The notes: generated by a model from the letters alone, not told the origin. DNA of 64,000 bases from Variovorax paradoxus (GCF_024734665.1 NZ_CP102931.1:4028001-4092000), one strand, 5' to 3'. Counted from the first letter of the stretch, positions 1 to 14,208 are shown. A program made the numbers and translations.

Positions 1-985
<985 letters not shown>

Positions 986-1005
986 TCGGGTGCGTTCAGC
1001 GGGGT

Positions 1006-1755
1006 TCAGCGGGGTGGACGGTCGTTGTCGAAACGCGTGGGATTGCTGCTGCCGACGGTGGTCACGCTCGGCGGCGCCTTGGTGTCCTTGATCTGCCGCG
1101 GCCACCAGCGCTCGATCTGGGCCTTTGCCCAATCCTTGCCGGCCAGCCCGAATGCCAGGGCCAACGCAAAAACCACGCCCGCCAGAATCACGAGGAAGCT
1201 CTCGCGCACGATGTCGCCACCCACCTTGATCTGGTCGAGTGCGATGAGAATCACGAAGGCCATCACCGCGTACTGCGCAACCTTGCCGAAGAGCACCGCG
1301 TCCTGCATCTTCACGCCGCGGAAATAGCTGCCCACCGCTTCGCCCACGAAGCGCGCGAAGTAGGAGCCGAAGGCCAGCACCAGCAACGCCACGAACACGT
1401 TCGGCACGAACCAGACGATGCGGCCCAGCAGATCGGCGATGTAGCTCAGCCCCATGCCGTTGAAGGCAATGAGCAGCGAAGCCAGGATCACCAGCCAGTA
1501 CGTCAGGATGCCGAACAGGCTGCTGGTGTCCCCCGCCAGCCCGCCCTGACGCAGGAAGTTGTCGAGCCCCGCGCGCTCGGTAAGCACGTTGAAGTTGATG
1601 GCGCGCAGCGCCTTCGTCACCGCGAAGCGGGCAGCCTTGGCGACCAGCCAGCCGACGAATACCACCACCAGCCCGATCAGCAGGCGCGGAATGAAGGCGC
1701 CGACCTGGTAGAGGATGGCGCGCAGCGGCTCCAGGTGAATGCCGAAATTTTCCAT
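1006..1755 (-). CDS. Small mechanosensitive-channel-like membrane protein (conserved TM-helix family)
   Basis: 249-residue inner-membrane protein. I see about five hydrophobic segments, near residues 20-40, 82-100, 112-132, 155-173 and 185-205. Pairs such as LLIGLVVVFVGWLVAKAARF and ALLVLAFGSYFARFVGEAVG are typical of the repeated TM helix found in CmpX-type relatives of MscS. The cytoplasmic MscS beta domain is absent, so channel activity is not assured. The C-terminus is charged and proline-rich. It sits between treS (37 bases) and glgX, inside the trehalose/glucan operon, which suggests a link to osmotic stress; that link is inference. The family call is fairly sure, the function is not. 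Confidence 0.8.
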   Translation of the reverse strand: MENFGIHLEPLRAILYQVGAFIPRLLIGLVVVFVGWLVAKAARFAVTKALRAINFNVLTERAGLDNFLRQGGLAGDTSSLFGILTYWLVILASLLIAFNGMGLSYIADLLGRIVWFVPNVFVALLVLAFGSYFARFVGEAVGSYFRGVKMQDAVLFGKVAQYAVMAFVILIALDQIKVGGDIVRESFLVILAGVVFALALAFGLAGKDWAKAQIERWWPRQIKDTKAPPSVTTVGSSNPTRFDNDRPPR

Positions 1756-1791
1756 GGTGTGTCTTCCGGTGAAGGGGTGGCGTCAGTGGCT

Positions 1792-5124
<3,333 letters not shown>

Positions 5125-5136
5125 GGGCAGGCGACC

Positions 5137-7209
5137 TCACAGGAAGTAATCGAAGTCGCGCTCGTCGCCGTGGCGGCGACGGACCACGAAGATGTGCGCG
5201 GGCACGCTGTGGGGATCGAGCCGCACGTAGTGCCAGTCGCCCTGCCAGGTGAAGCGCTGGCCGCTGAGCAGGTCGTGCATCTGGAAGCTGCGACCGGCCG
5301 GCACGCCCACGCTGCCAGGTTCCAGTCCGAGCCAGCCCGACTGCATGTTGTGCGGATCGAGGTTGACCACGGTGACGATGACGTTGTCGCCATCTGGCGA
5401 TTCCTTGGCATAGGCCAGCAACTGGTCGTTGTCGATGTGCAGGAAGCGCAGGCCCCTGTCCCAATGCAGCGCCGGGTTCTCGCGGCGGATGCGGTTCACC
5501 CGCGCGATGAAGGGCGCGAGACTGGCGGGGTCGTCATGGTTCCAGTGGCGCAACTGGTACTTCTCGGAGTCGAGGTATTCCTCGCTGCCGGGTCCGCGCG
5601 GCAAGTGCTCGAGCAGTTCGTAGGCCGGCCCGTACATGCCGTAGTTGGCCGCGAGCGTGGCGGCCAGCACGAGCCGCGACATGAACATGGCGGGCTCACC
5701 GGCCTGCAGCTGCTCGTGCAGGATGTCGGGCGTGTTGGGCCACGCGTTGGGGCGGAAGTAGTCGATGCCGGGGCCGCTCGAGAGCTCGGTGAAGTACTCC
5801 TGCAACTCCTCCTTCGTGTTGCGCCAGGTGAAGTAGGTGTACGACTGCGAGAAGCCCAGCTTCGCGAGCCGGTGCATCACCTTCGGCCGCGTGAAGGCTT
5901 CGGCCAGGAAGATCACGTCGGGGTGCACGCGCTTCACCTCGCCGATTGCCCACTCCCAGAACGGGAAGGCCTTGGTGTGCGGGTTGTCCACGCGGAAGAT
6001 GCGCACGCCCTCGCCGATCCAGTGGTCGAACACGCTCTTGAGTTCGGCCCACAGGCCTCGCCAGTCTTCGCACTCGAAGTTGAAGGGATAGATGTCCTGG
6101 TATTTCTTGGGCGGGTTCTCGGCGTACTGCACGCTGCCATCGGGGCGCCAGCGGAACCAGTCGGGGTGCGCCTTCACATAGGGGTGGTCGGGCGCGCACT
6201 GGAAGGCGATGTCCAGCGCGATCTCCAGGCCGTGCTCCGCGGCGCGTGCGAGCAGGTGCCTGAAGTCTTCTTCGGTGCCAAGCTCCGGAAGGATCGACTT
6301 GTGCCCGCCTTCGGCCGCACCGATGGCCCACGGGCTTCCCACGTCGCCGGGGCCGGCTTCGAGCGCGTTGTTGGGGCCCTTGCGCTGCTCGCGGCCGACG
6401 GGGTGGATCGGCGGAAAGTACAGCACGTCGAAGCCCATCGCGGCGATGGCCGGCAAGCGTGCCTCCACGTCCCTGAAGGTGCCGTGCACGCCGGGCGCGG
6501 GGCCGGTCGAGCGCGGGAACAACTCGTACCAGGTGCTGAAGCGCGCGCGCTCGCGGTCGGCCACCAGCGGCAGCTCGACCGGGGGGCGCACCTGATGCCG
6601 GCGGTCTGGATGGCGACGCGCCAGCTCGGCGTACTCGTCGTCGAGCGCGAGCGCCTTCAGCGAGACGACGTCGTACGCGGGGCTGGCCGCCACGGCATCG
6701 AGCTCGGTGGCCCAGCGGTTCAACGCGGTGCGGTCAGCACCCTCGGCGCGCGCGGCGGCGGCGGCAATCTCCAGCGCACCGACCTGCGCGGCAATGCGCA
6801 CGTCATCGGGGTCGACGCGCCGCGTCATCTCACTGCGCCACGACTCGAACGGGTCCACCCAGGCGACGGCGGTGTAGACGTAGCGCCCGATCGACGGCGG
6901 TGAAAACGCAGCCTCCCACACGTCATTGCCGAGCGGCTTCATCGGCACTTCGCGGAATGCGGCCTGGGCCTGGGCCTGGGCTTGATCTTGCGCGCGCCAG
7001 CACAGCTGCACGCGCAGCACGTCGTGCCCATCGGTGAAGCAATGGGCGCGAACCCGCACCCGCTCGCCGGCCACGCACTTCACCGGGAAGCGGCCGTTGT
7101 CCACGCACGGCAGCACGGCATCGATGACCGCGCGGACCGCGCCGTCGCCGAGGTCGATGTCGGTCCCGGCCGCTGCGGGGGCGGGCTTGGTCGAGAAAAT
7201 GTTCTTCAT
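5137..7209 (-). CDS. glgE: Alpha-1,4-glucan:maltose-1-phosphate maltosyltransferase GlgE
   Basis: 690-residue GH13 enzyme that transfers maltosyl units from maltose 1-phosphate to the growing alpha-1,4-glucan. The N-terminal beta domain (about 25-130) is followed by the barrel with FSTWYELFPRS (224-234). The nucleophile is D408 in FRVDNPHTK and the acid/base E437 in LAEAFTRP, both family signatures. The reading frame stays open far upstream, but the start is the ATG at 7209, because that is where similarity to GlgE begins and because it overlaps the glgB stop (TGATG). A short QA-repeat insert lies near residues 76-83. With TreS-maltokinase and GlgB it completes the GlgE route from trehalose to glucan. 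Confidence 0.96.
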   Translation of the reverse strand: MKNIFSTKPAPAAAGTDIDLGDGAVRAVIDAVLPCVDNGRFPVKCVAGERVRVRAHCFTDGHDVLRVQLCWRAQDQAQAQAQAAFREVPMKPLGNDVWEAAFSPPSIGRYVYTAVAWVDPFESWRSEMTRRVDPDDVRIAAQVGALEIAAAAARAEGADRTALNRWATELDAVAASPAYDVVSLKALALDDEYAELARRHPDRRHQVRPPVELPLVADRERARFSTWYELFPRSTGPAPGVHGTFRDVEARLPAIAAMGFDVLYFPPIHPVGREQRKGPNNALEAGPGDVGSPWAIGAAEGGHKSILPELGTEEDFRHLLARAAEHGLEIALDIAFQCAPDHPYVKAHPDWFRWRPDGSVQYAENPPKKYQDIYPFNFECEDWRGLWAELKSVFDHWIGEGVRIFRVDNPHTKAFPFWEWAIGEVKRVHPDVIFLAEAFTRPKVMHRLAKLGFSQSYTYFTWRNTKEELQEYFTELSSGPGIDYFRPNAWPNTPDILHEQLQAGEPAMFMSRLVLAATLAANYGMYGPAYELLEHLPRGPGSEEYLDSEKYQLRHWNHDDPASLAPFIARVNRIRRENPALHWDRGLRFLHIDNDQLLAYAKESPDGDNVIVTVVNLDPHNMQSGWLGLEPGSVGVPAGRSFQMHDLLSGQRFTWQGDWHYVRLDPHSVPAHIFVVRRRHGDERDFDYFL
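6961..6984. repeat. In-frame hexamer tandem repeat inside glgE
   Basis: Four near-perfect copies of GGCCTG (the last reads GGCTTG) encode alternating Gln-Ala on the minus strand, near residues 76-83 of GlgE in the N-terminal domain. Length changes would add or remove two residues without shifting the frame. It is seen directly; a functional meaning is not evident. Confidence 0.6.
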
Positions 7210-9158
7210 CAGGGACGGTGCTCCAGGATCAGCGTGGACAGCGGCGGCAAGGTGATGCACACCGATTGCCTGCGGCCGTGGGAACGCACGGGAGCCGCTT
7301 CGACGCCCCCGAAATTGCCCCAGCCCGCCCCGCCGAACTCCGCCGCGTCGGTGTTGATCAGCTCGCGCCAATGGCCGCCCAGCGGCACGCCGAGCAGGTA
7401 GTTGGTGCGCGGCACAGGGGTCATGTTGCTCACCGCCAGCAAGGGCGGACTGCCGTCGCTCGCCTTGCGCAGGAAGGCGAACACGCTGGTGTCGGCATCG
7501 TCGGCCGCGACCCACTCGAACCCCGAGGACGAGAAGTCGACCTGGTGGAGCGCGGGCGCGCCGCGGTAGACGCGATTGAGCTGGGCCACGAGGCGCTGCA
7601 GGCCGCGGTGCCCTTCCTGTTCGCAGACCCACCATTCGAGCTCGCCGTCGTGCGTCCACTCGCGCCGCTGGCCGAACTCGCCACCCATGAAGAGCAGTTT
7701 CTTGCCCGGATGCGCCCACATGAAGCCGTAGAGCGCGCGCAGGTTGGCGAACTGCTGCCAGGCGTCGCCGGGCATCTTGTTGAGCAGCGAGCCCTTGCCG
7801 TGCACCACCTCGTCGTGCGAGAGCGGCAGCACGAAGTTCTCGTGGAAGGCGTACACCAGCGCAAAGGTCAGCTTGTGATGGTGGTACTTGCGGTGGACCG
7901 GCTCCTGCTTCATGTAGGCCAGCACGTCGTGCATCCAGCCCATGTTCCATTTCTCGCCGAAGCCCAGGCCGTCCATGTCGGTGGGCCGTGACACGCGCGG
8001 CCACGCGGTCGATTCCTCGGCCACCGTGATGGTGTCGGGGTGCTCGCGGTACACGGCACGGTTCAGCGTCTGGAGGAAGTCGATGGCCTCCAGGTTCTCG
8101 CGGCCGCCGTGGCGGTTAGGAATCCACTCGCCGTGCTCTCGCGCGTAGTCGAGGTACAGCATCGACGCAACGGCGTCCACGCGCAGCCCGTCGAGGTGGT
8201 ACAGGTTCAGCCAGAACAGCCCCGACGACACCAGGAAGCTGCGCACCTCAGGCCGGCCGTAGTTGAAGATGCTGGAGTTCCACTCCGGATGAAAGCCCTG
8301 GCGCGGATCGGCGTGTTCGTAGAGGTGCGTGCCGTCGAAGTACCCGAGCCCGTGCTCGTCGGTCGGAAAGTGCGAAGGCACCCAGTCGAGCAGCACGCCG
8401 ATGCCCTGCTGATGCAGGTGATCGACGAGGTACATGAAGTCCTGCGGCGACCCGAAACGCGCGGTGGGCGCGAAATAGCCGGTGGTCTGGTAGCCCCACG
8501 AACCGTAGAAGGGATGCTCGGTCACGGGCATGAGCTCCACGTGCGTGAAGCCCATCTCGTTCACGTAGGCGGCAAGCTGGTGCGCCATCTCGCGATAGTC
8601 GAGAAACAGGCCATCGCGGCGCCGCCATGAGCCCAGGTGCACCTCGTAGACCGACATGGGGGCGTCCAGCGCATTGCGTGGCCCGCGCGTCGCCATCCAC
8701 TTGGCGTCACCCCATTCGTAAGAAAGTTCGCAGATGCGCGACGCGGTGGCGGGCGGCGGCTCCGCGCTGAAGGCGACAGGGTCGGCCTTGTCGACCGTGT
8801 AGCCGCCATGGCGGGAACGGATGCGGTACTTGTAGGCCTGGCCGATCGCGGCATGGGGAACCTGCCCTTGCCATATGCCCGTGCCGTCGGGGCTAGGTGC
8901 CAGCGGGTCGGCGTCGCCGGACCAGTAATTCCAGTCGCCGACCACCGAGACGGACTCCGCATTCGGCGCCCACACCGCGAACCGGGCGCCGCCCTCTTCC
9001 AGCGGGTGGCAACCCAGCAGGTCGTACAGGCGGGAGTGGGTTCCCTCGCGGAAAAGATAAGCGTCTCGCTCGCTCTGGAGTGAATGGTTCGACTGCACCG
9101 GCGCTCCTGTTGAAGGCCTGCGGAACTGTTGTTCGAAGACCGACTTCGGTTCTCGCAT
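7209..9158 (-). CDS. glgB: 1,4-alpha-glucan branching enzyme GlgB
   Basis: 649-residue GH13 branching enzyme that makes alpha-1,6 branches in the glucan built by GlgE. It has a CBM48 domain (about 55-135, [20 protein letters not shown]). The barrel follows, with nucleophile D328 in [14 protein letters not shown], acid E381 in VAEESTAWP and H448-D449 in [11 protein letters not shown]. The frame extends to 9395, but those upstream residues are low-complexity and match nothing in the family, so I chose the ATG at 9158 ([10 protein letters not shown]). It is the first gene of the minus-strand operon; its stop overlaps the glgE start. The 142 bases to the divergent GH100-like gene should hold the operon promoter. 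Confidence 0.95.
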   Translation of the reverse strand: MREPKSVFEQQFRRPSTGAPVQSNHSLQSERDAYLFREGTHSRLYDLLGCHPLEEGGARFAVWAPNAESVSVVGDWNYWSGDADPLAPSPDGTGIWQGQVPHAAIGQAYKYRIRSRHGGYTVDKADPVAFSAEPPPATASRICELSYEWGDAKWMATRGPRNALDAPMSVYEVHLGSWRRRDGLFLDYREMAHQLAAYVNEMGFTHVELMPVTEHPFYGSWGYQTTGYFAPTARFGSPQDFMYLVDHLHQQGIGVLLDWVPSHFPTDEHGLGYFDGTHLYEHADPRQGFHPEWNSSIFNYGRPEVRSFLVSSGLFWLNLYHLDGLRVDAVASMLYLDYAREHGEWIPNRHGGRENLEAIDFLQTLNRAVYREHPDTITVAEESTAWPRVSRPTDMDGLGFGEKWNMGWMHDVLAYMKQEPVHRKYHHHKLTFALVYAFHENFVLPLSHDEVVHGKGSLLNKMPGDAWQQFANLRALYGFMWAHPGKKLLFMGGEFGQRREWTHDGELEWWVCEQEGHRGLQRLVAQLNRVYRGAPALHQVDFSSSGFEWVAADDADTSVFAFLRKASDGSPPLLAVSNMTPVPRTNYLLGVPLGGHWRELINTDAAEFGGAGWGNFGGVEAAPVRSHGRRQSVCITLPPLSTLILEHRP

Positions 9159-9300
9159 GGCCTGTGCCAATTTGCAGGCGTGCGGCACGCCGCGGTTACG
9201 GTCTGCGCCGCCTCGCCGTGTCGGAGAGTTGCCCGAGTCGCCCGCCGGTGCGCACGCCGGCGGGTGATAAAAAGACAGCCCCAGGCCACGATGTGTGTTC

Positions 9301-10485
9301 ATGACCGACCTTGATGCCCCCGCGCTCGCATTGCTCGACGCCTGCTCGCAGGCCTCGCTCGCGCTTCTGGAACGCAACCTGACGCCGCACGGCATCCTCG
9401 CGGCGCTGCGGACCGAGGCCGCCGAGGCGCGGCGCTACACGCGCATCTTCGGACGCGACGCCGCGATATGCGTGATCGCGATGTGCGGCAGCGGCGTGCC
9501 CGCGCTGGAACAAGGCGCGGTGGCCAGCCTCGACGCGCTCGCGGCACAACAGGCGGCCAACGGACAGATTCCCAAATACGTCGACCCGGAGGGCCGCGAT
9601 GCCGACTTCTGGTACCTGGGCTGTATCGACGCCACCCTGTGGTGGCTGATTGCCGTGGACCATGTGCGCCGCCATGGACAGGTCGGCCCGTCGCACTGGG
9701 CCCGCGAGGTGAGCCGCGCGGTCGACTGGCTGCTGGCGCAGGAGCACCAGCATTTCCGGCTGCTGCAGCAGAACGAGGCCAGCGACTGGGCCGACATCAT
9801 GCCGCGCTCGGGCTACGTGCTGTACAGCAATGCGCTCTGGTATGAGGTCAAGCGCCGCTATGCACTCGATCATGCCGAGGCAACGCAGCACCACTTCAAC
9901 CACCTGTTCAATCCGTTCCAGCGCGACCTGCCCGAATACCACCGGGCCCGGCTGCTGCAGCACTATGCGCGCCGCGGCCGGCGCGACCCCGGCCTGTACC
10001 TCAGCTTCGTCAACCTGGCCGTGGTCGGCGACGAGGGGGACGTGTTCGGCAACGTGCTGGCCATACAGAGCGGGCTGGCCGACTCGGCCATGGCACACCG
10101 CATCGTCGACACCATCACGCAGGCGCATGCCGCAGAGCCCTACCCCGTGCGCGTGGTGCTGCATCCGCTGTCACGCCAGCACCCGCTGTGGCGGGCGTAC
10201 ATGGGGCGCCATCAGCAGAACATCGTGCACCAGTACCACAACGGCGGCATCTGGCCCTTCGTCGGCGGCTTCTGGGTGATGGCGCTTGCCAGGCTGGGCT
10301 TGCATGAACAGGCCTGGTCCGAACTCGTGCGGCTGGCGCAGGTCAACGCGCTCGACGACTGGCGCTTCACCGAGTGGTTCCACGGCCGGACGCTTGCGCC
10401 CATGGGCATGGCCGGGCAGAGCTGGAATGCAGCGACCTTTCTGCTCGCCCGGCGCGCCTTGCTGGGCGGCGGCGCGGCTTATTGA
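9301..10485 (+). CDS. GH100-like (alpha/alpha)6-barrel glycosidase, amylo-glucosidase/invertase type
   Basis: 394-residue predicted cytoplasmic protein without a signal peptide. It carries blocks seen in neutral/alkaline invertases (GH100) and relatives often labelled amylo-alpha-1,6-glucosidase: [20 protein letters not shown] (95-114), [14 protein letters not shown] (159-172, candidate catalytic Asp), [13 protein letters not shown], and FTEWFHGRT with E358 as candidate second carboxylate, followed by [12 protein letters not shown]. It diverges from glgB, so it may act on a product or precursor of the same glucan/trehalose pathway. Substrate (sucrose, or a glucan end) cannot be told from sequence. 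The ATG at 9301 is used; a start at 9295 would add two residues. Confidence 0.75.
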   Translation: MTDLDAPALALLDACSQASLALLERNLTPHGILAALRTEAAEARRYTRIFGRDAAICVIAMCGSGVPALEQGAVASLDALAAQQAANGQIPKYVDPEGRDADFWYLGCIDATLWWLIAVDHVRRHGQVGPSHWAREVSRAVDWLLAQEHQHFRLLQQNEASDWADIMPRSGYVLYSNALWYEVKRRYALDHAEATQHHFNHLFNPFQRDLPEYHRARLLQHYARRGRRDPGLYLSFVNLAVVGDEGDVFGNVLAIQSGLADSAMAHRIVDTITQAHAAEPYPVRVVLHPLSRQHPLWRAYMGRHQQNIVHQYHNGGIWPFVGGFWVMALARLGLHEQAWSELVRLAQVNALDDWRFTEWFHGRTLAPMGMAGQSWNAATFLLARRALLGGGAAY

Positions 10486-10497
10486 CGCCGCATGCGT

Positions 10498-10513
10498 GTC
10501 GGCCTGGGCCGAC
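10498..10513. other. Perfect 7-bp hairpin just after the GH100-like gene
   Basis: GTCGGCC-TG-GGCCGAC begins 13 bases after the stop codon of the glycosidase gene. There is no following T-run, so it is only a weak candidate for a transcript-end structure. The rest of 10486-10720 shows no gene; an A/T-richer stretch near 10618-10650 may carry the promoter for the aminotransferase. Confidence 0.3.
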
Positions 10514-10720
10514 ATTGCCGGCGCAGGCAGACGCAGCGCAATGGACCGCAATAGCCAGCGGACTGTGCCCTCGTCGCCGAAGGCGGTGGTAACGCTGAGA
10601 CACCATGCCGCGCGGCCCCTATAAGGAAATGCGTCACCCCTAGAACAAGTCCGTCTTTGCGCCAGCACCGGGACGCTCCTACCGTCATGCCTCCGACATC
10701 GACACCGAAGAGGAAGTCAC

Positions 10721-11947
10721 GTGAGCCCGTCCAGCCCGTCCCGCCCATCCCGAATTTCCAGGCGCATACGCCGCATCAAGCCCTCCCCCAGCAGCGCCGC
10801 CGCGGACCGCTTCGCCGAGCTGCGCAGGGCCGGCAAGGACATCATCAATCTCGCCATCGGTGAACCCGATTTCGACACGCCCGCGCACATCCGCGAAGCT
10901 GGCTGCGCGGCCATCGAGCGCGGCGAGACGCGCTACACGCCCGTCGCCGGCACGCTGGCCCTGCGCGAAGCCATCGCAGCCAAGCTCAAGCGCGAGAACG
11001 GCCTGACATACAGCCCGCGCGAGATCATCGTCACGGTCGGCGCCAAGCATGCGCTGTTCAACGCGCTGTCGGTAACGGTCGAAGAAGGGCACGAGGTGAT
11101 CGTGCCGGCGCCGTACTGGGTGTCGTACCCCGACATGGTGCTGGCCTGCGATGGCACGCCGGTCACCGTCACTTGCAAGGAAGAAGACGATTTCCGGCTC
11201 ACTCCCGAGGCGCTTGAAGCCGCCATCACGCCGAACACGCGATGGCTCGTCTTCAACTCGCCCACCAACCCCACCGGCACGACCTACACCGCACAGCAGC
11301 TGCGCGCACTGGCCGACGTGCTGATGCGCCACCCCCAGGTCATGGTGCTGACCGATGACATCTACGAGCACATCCGCTTCACCGATGCGGCGCCGCCCCA
11401 TCTGCTGGCCATCGAGCCGGGCCTGCGCGACCGCACGCTGGTGGTGAACGGCGTGTCGAAGACCTATGCGATGACAGGCTGGCGCATCGGCTATGCGGCC
11501 GGCCCCGCGGACATCATCGCGGCGCTGGACATGCTGCAGTCGCAGTCGACCAGCGGAGCATCGTCGGTGAGCCAGGCCGCCGCCGTGGCGGCGCTGAACA
11601 GCGACGCGGCCTTTCTTCCCGACTGGGTTGCCACCTACAGGCAGCGCCGCGACACCGCGACCCGCCTGCTCAACGACATTCCAGGCATCCGCGCCCGCGC
11701 ACCGGGCGGCGCGTTCTACCTCTACCCCCACTGCGGCGGCCTGATCGGCAAGCGAACGCCCGAGGGCAAGACGCTGGAGACCGACAACGACGTCGTGATC
11801 TATCTGCTCGAGGCGGGCGGTGTCATGGTGCTGGCGGGCACGGCGTATGGGGTATCTCCCTACTTCCGCATGTCGACAGCCACGAGCGTCGAGCAGATCG
11901 AGGAAGGCTGCCGGCGCATCGCCTCGGCGGTGGCAAAGCTCGCCTGA
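10721..11947 (+). CDS. PLP-dependent aminotransferase, class I (aspartate aminotransferase family)
   Basis: 408-residue fold-type I aminotransferase, predicted to move an amino group between an amino acid and a 2-oxo acid in the cytoplasm. The PLP lysine is K247 in NGVSKTYAMTGWRIGYA; other hallmarks are LAIGEPDFDTP (44-54), the NPTG loop near 183-186 and TDDIYEHI (211-218). Start is GTG at 10721, preceded by GAGGAAG at good spacing; the Ser/Arg-rich first 20 residues are unusual but have no better internal start. It ends 129 bases before the ABC receptor gene. It may belong to the same catabolic unit, but a hairpin and a likely operator lie between. The exact substrate is unknown. Confidence 0.88.
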   Translation: MSPSSPSRPSRISRRIRRIKPSPSSAAADRFAELRRAGKDIINLAIGEPDFDTPAHIREAGCAAIERGETRYTPVAGTLALREAIAAKLKRENGLTYSPREIIVTVGAKHALFNALSVTVEEGHEVIVPAPYWVSYPDMVLACDGTPVTVTCKEEDDFRLTPEALEAAITPNTRWLVFNSPTNPTGTTYTAQQLRALADVLMRHPQVMVLTDDIYEHIRFTDAAPPHLLAIEPGLRDRTLVVNGVSKTYAMTGWRIGYAAGPADIIAALDMLQSQSTSGASSVSQAAAVAALNSDAAFLPDWVATYRQRRDTATRLLNDIPGIRARAPGGAFYLYPHCGGLIGKRTPEGKTLETDNDVVIYLLEAGGVMVLAGTAYGVSPYFRMSTATSVEQIEEGCRRIASAVAKLA

Positions 11948-11952
11948 TCCCC

Positions 11953-11972
11953 GGCCTGTGGGCCTGCAGGCC
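11953..11972. terminator. Weak hairpin after the aminotransferase gene
   Basis: GGCCTG (11953-11958) can pair with CAGGCC (11967-11972), and 11961-11972 is itself the perfect palindrome GGCCTGCAGGCC. It lies six bases after the stop. No T-run follows, so termination is uncertain. Confidence 0.35.
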
Positions 11973-11974
11973 TT

Positions 11975-12017
11975 GCCTATCAAGAATCCTTATAGGCGAA
12001 GGTCCATAACGTATTGG
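11975..12017. promoter_or_regulatory. Candidate LysR-type operator for the ABC/hydantoinase operon
   Basis: GCCTAT (11975-11980) and ATAGGC (11992-11997) form a perfect 6-bp inverted repeat with an 11-base spacer, which is the T-N11-A layout of LysR-family sites. Seven bases on, CCATAACGTATTGG (12004-12017) is a second imperfect dyad. The pair precedes the receptor gene start (12077) by 60-100 bases, as recognition and activation half-sites often do. Which of the two LysR proteins at 22-24 kb would bind is inference. Confidence 0.45.
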
Positions 12018-12076
12018 CCGCCGGAGCGCCCTCTTCCTACTATTCCTTCAACCCTTCCATGACCCGGAGAAAAGCA

Positions 12077-13279
12077 ATGAGCTACCCCACGAACTCGAGA
12101 TTGCGCGGCGCGGCCCTGGTGGCCATTGCCGCGATTGCCGGCTTCTGCACATTGGCGCCCGCCAGTGCGCAGACCGACACCTTCAAGATCGGTGTCATCG
12201 CGCCCATGAGCGGCCCCAATGCCCGCTACGGCGCCTTCGCGAACAAGGGCGCGGCGCTCGCCGCCAAGGAAATCAACGCCGCCGGCGGCGTGCTCGGCAA
12301 GCAGATCGAGCTCGTGAGCGGGGACAGCCAGTGCGTGCCGGCGGAAGGCGTTGCCGCCATGCAGCGCATGATCAGCCTGGAGAAAACACCAGTGATCATC
12401 GGCGACGTCTGCAGCTCGGTCACGCTGGCGATGCAGCCGCTGGCCGAAGAGTCGAAGGTACTGCTCGTGAACGCGGCCTCGTCGAACCCCGACATCACCT
12501 ACAAGGCCGGCGTGGGCGGCTTCAAGTGGACCTTCCGCAACTACCCGACCGACGAGGTGCGGGCCGCGACGGTGCTGGAGTACGCATCGAAGACCAAGGG
12601 CTTCAAGAAGTTCGCGGTGCTCTCGGTCGACAGCGACTACGGCCGCGGCGCCATCAAGTTCACCAAGCGCTACCTGCCGAAGTACGAAGGCGCCGAAATC
12701 CTGAGCGAGGACTACTACAAGGATTCGGAGACCGACTTCCGCTCGGTGCTGAGCAAGATCCGCCGCTCGGGCGCGCAGGCCATCATCCTCTACGGTCAGG
12801 CCGACACCACGCCGATCATCGCCCGCCAGATGCTCGAACTCGGGCTGGCCGGCAAGGTCGCGCTGGTCGGCAACGGCGAGTTCAACACCAAGGAAACCAT
12901 CGCCGCCGCGCCGAAGGTCATGAACGGCGCGGTCGAGGCCGCCGCGTGGCTGCCCGAGGTGCCGGCGCCGCGCAGCCTCAAGTTCGTGGAGGACTACAAG
13001 AAGGCCAACGGCGGCGAGATGCCGAACAACCATGCCTACACGCACTACGACACGCTGAACCTCGTCGTGGCCGCCATCAAGAGCGCCAACAGCCTGAAGG
13101 CCGAGGACATCCGCAACGCAATGGCGAAGATCAAGTACGACAGCCCCATGGGCATCGTGACCTTCGACGACCACAACCAGGCGGTCATGCCCATGGTGCT
13201 GCTCGAGATCACCGACGGCAAGCCGGCCATCAAGGGAATGATCGCGACCAAGGTCGACTACGCGGCCGGCGCGAAGTGA
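12077..13279 (+). CDS. ABC transporter periplasmic receptor, branched-chain amino acid/amide type (LivK-like)
   Basis: 400-residue solute-binding protein of the Leu/Ile/Val-binding (HAAT) family. A Sec signal peptide spans residues 1-31, with cleavage after PASA. The mature start KIGVIAPMSGPNARYGAFAN and the lobe hinge with FKKFAVLSVDSDYGRGAI are typical. The ATG at 12077 is preceded by GGAGA (12066-12070); the more upstream frame is not signal-like. It leads the operon with livH, livM, livG and livF. The linked hyuAB genes suggest the ligand is a cyclic amide, amino-acid derivative or similar compound rather than leucine; that is inference from context. Confidence 0.9.
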   Translation: MSYPTNSRLRGAALVAIAAIAGFCTLAPASAQTDTFKIGVIAPMSGPNARYGAFANKGAALAAKEINAAGGVLGKQIELVSGDSQCVPAEGVAAMQRMISLEKTPVIIGDVCSSVTLAMQPLAEESKVLLVNAASSNPDITYKAGVGGFKWTFRNYPTDEVRAATVLEYASKTKGFKKFAVLSVDSDYGRGAIKFTKRYLPKYEGAEILSEDYYKDSETDFRSVLSKIRRSGAQAIILYGQADTTPIIARQMLELGLAGKVALVGNGEFNTKETIAAAPKVMNGAVEAAAWLPEVPAPRSLKFVEDYKKANGGEMPNNHAYTHYDTLNLVVAAIKSANSLKAEDIRNAMAKIKYDSPMGIVTFDDHNQAVMPMVLLEITDGKPAIKGMIATKVDYAAGAK

Positions 13280-13322
13280 AGAAGAAGCGCCTTACCCGGC
13301 CTGCGAGAACAGCGAGAACACC

Positions 13323-14195
13323 GTGAGTTCCTTCCTCTTCGAACAGATCGTCAACGGCATCATCACCGGGTCGGTCTACGCCCTGGTGGCCGCCGGCATG
13401 ACGATGATCTTCGGCGTGCTGCGGGCCATCAACTTCGCCCACGGCGAGTACTACATGCTGGGCACCTTCGCGGCCTGGTGGGTCATGTCGAAGCTGATGG
13501 CCGACTACAGCCTGGCCATCGTCGGCGGCGTGGCCATCGTCAGCGTTGTCGCCGTGCTGATCGGGCGCAGCGTGATGCAGCGGCTCATCGGCCAGCCCTT
13601 TCAGGCCGGCGTGCTGGCCACGCTGGGGCTTTCGCTCATCCTGCAGAACGTGGTCATCCTGGCCTTCGGCGGTGGCTACAAGGTGTTCTCGGGCGGCTGG
13701 CTCGAACCCATCGAGCTCGGCGACTTCGGCATGTCGCAGCAGCGCGTGATCCTGGTCGTCGTCACCCTCGCGGTGTTCGCCGGGCTCGAGTGGATGGTGC
13801 GCAGCACGCGCCTGGGCCGCTCGATTCGCGCCGTGTCGCAGAACATCGAGTGCTGCCAAGTCAACGGCATCGACGTCGAGCAGGTGGTGCGCCGCACCTT
13901 CCTGATCGGCGTGGCCATCGCTGCGCTCTCCGGCATCCTGACGGGGCCGATCAACGTGAGCATCTACGGTGGCATGGGCGAGTCGATCACGCTGAAGACC
14001 TTCGCCGTCATCGTGATGGGCGGCATGGGCAACGTGCGCGGCACGCTCATCGCGGGCTGCCTGCTGGGCGTCATCGAGAGCCTCGTCGCCGGCTTCATCG
14101 GCCTGCAATACCGCGACTCCGTCGGCTTCATCGTGCTTCTGCTCATGCTCATGTTCCGGCCGCACGGCCTGTTCAGCAGCAAGGCCCGCTTCTGA
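13323..14195 (+). CDS. livH: ABC transporter permease LivH
   Basis: 290-residue inner-membrane permease of the branched-chain amino acid transporter class, with about eight hydrophobic helices. It opens FLFEQIVNGIITGSVYALVA and carries the family hallmark INFAHGEYYMLG (near 40-51). The cytoplasmic coupling region contains RAVSQNIECCQVNGIDVEQV, where the cysteine pair replaces the more usual residues before NGI. Start is GTG at 13323, 43 bases after the receptor gene. Partner of LivM. Confidence 0.92.
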   Translation: MSSFLFEQIVNGIITGSVYALVAAGMTMIFGVLRAINFAHGEYYMLGTFAAWWVMSKLMADYSLAIVGGVAIVSVVAVLIGRSVMQRLIGQPFQAGVLATLGLSLILQNVVILAFGGGYKVFSGGWLEPIELGDFGMSQQRVILVVVTLAVFAGLEWMVRSTRLGRSIRAVSQNIECCQVNGIDVEQVVRRTFLIGVAIAALSGILTGPINVSIYGGMGESITLKTFAVIVMGGMGNVRGTLIAGCLLGVIESLVAGFIGLQYRDSVGFIVLLLMLMFRPHGLFSSKARF

Positions 14196-14208
14196 GAGCG
14201 TCAACGTC

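Noticed and set aside
7210..8004. N-terminal extension of the GlgE frame
   Set aside because: Overlaps glgB out of frame and has no similarity; the ATG at 7209 couples to the glgB stop.
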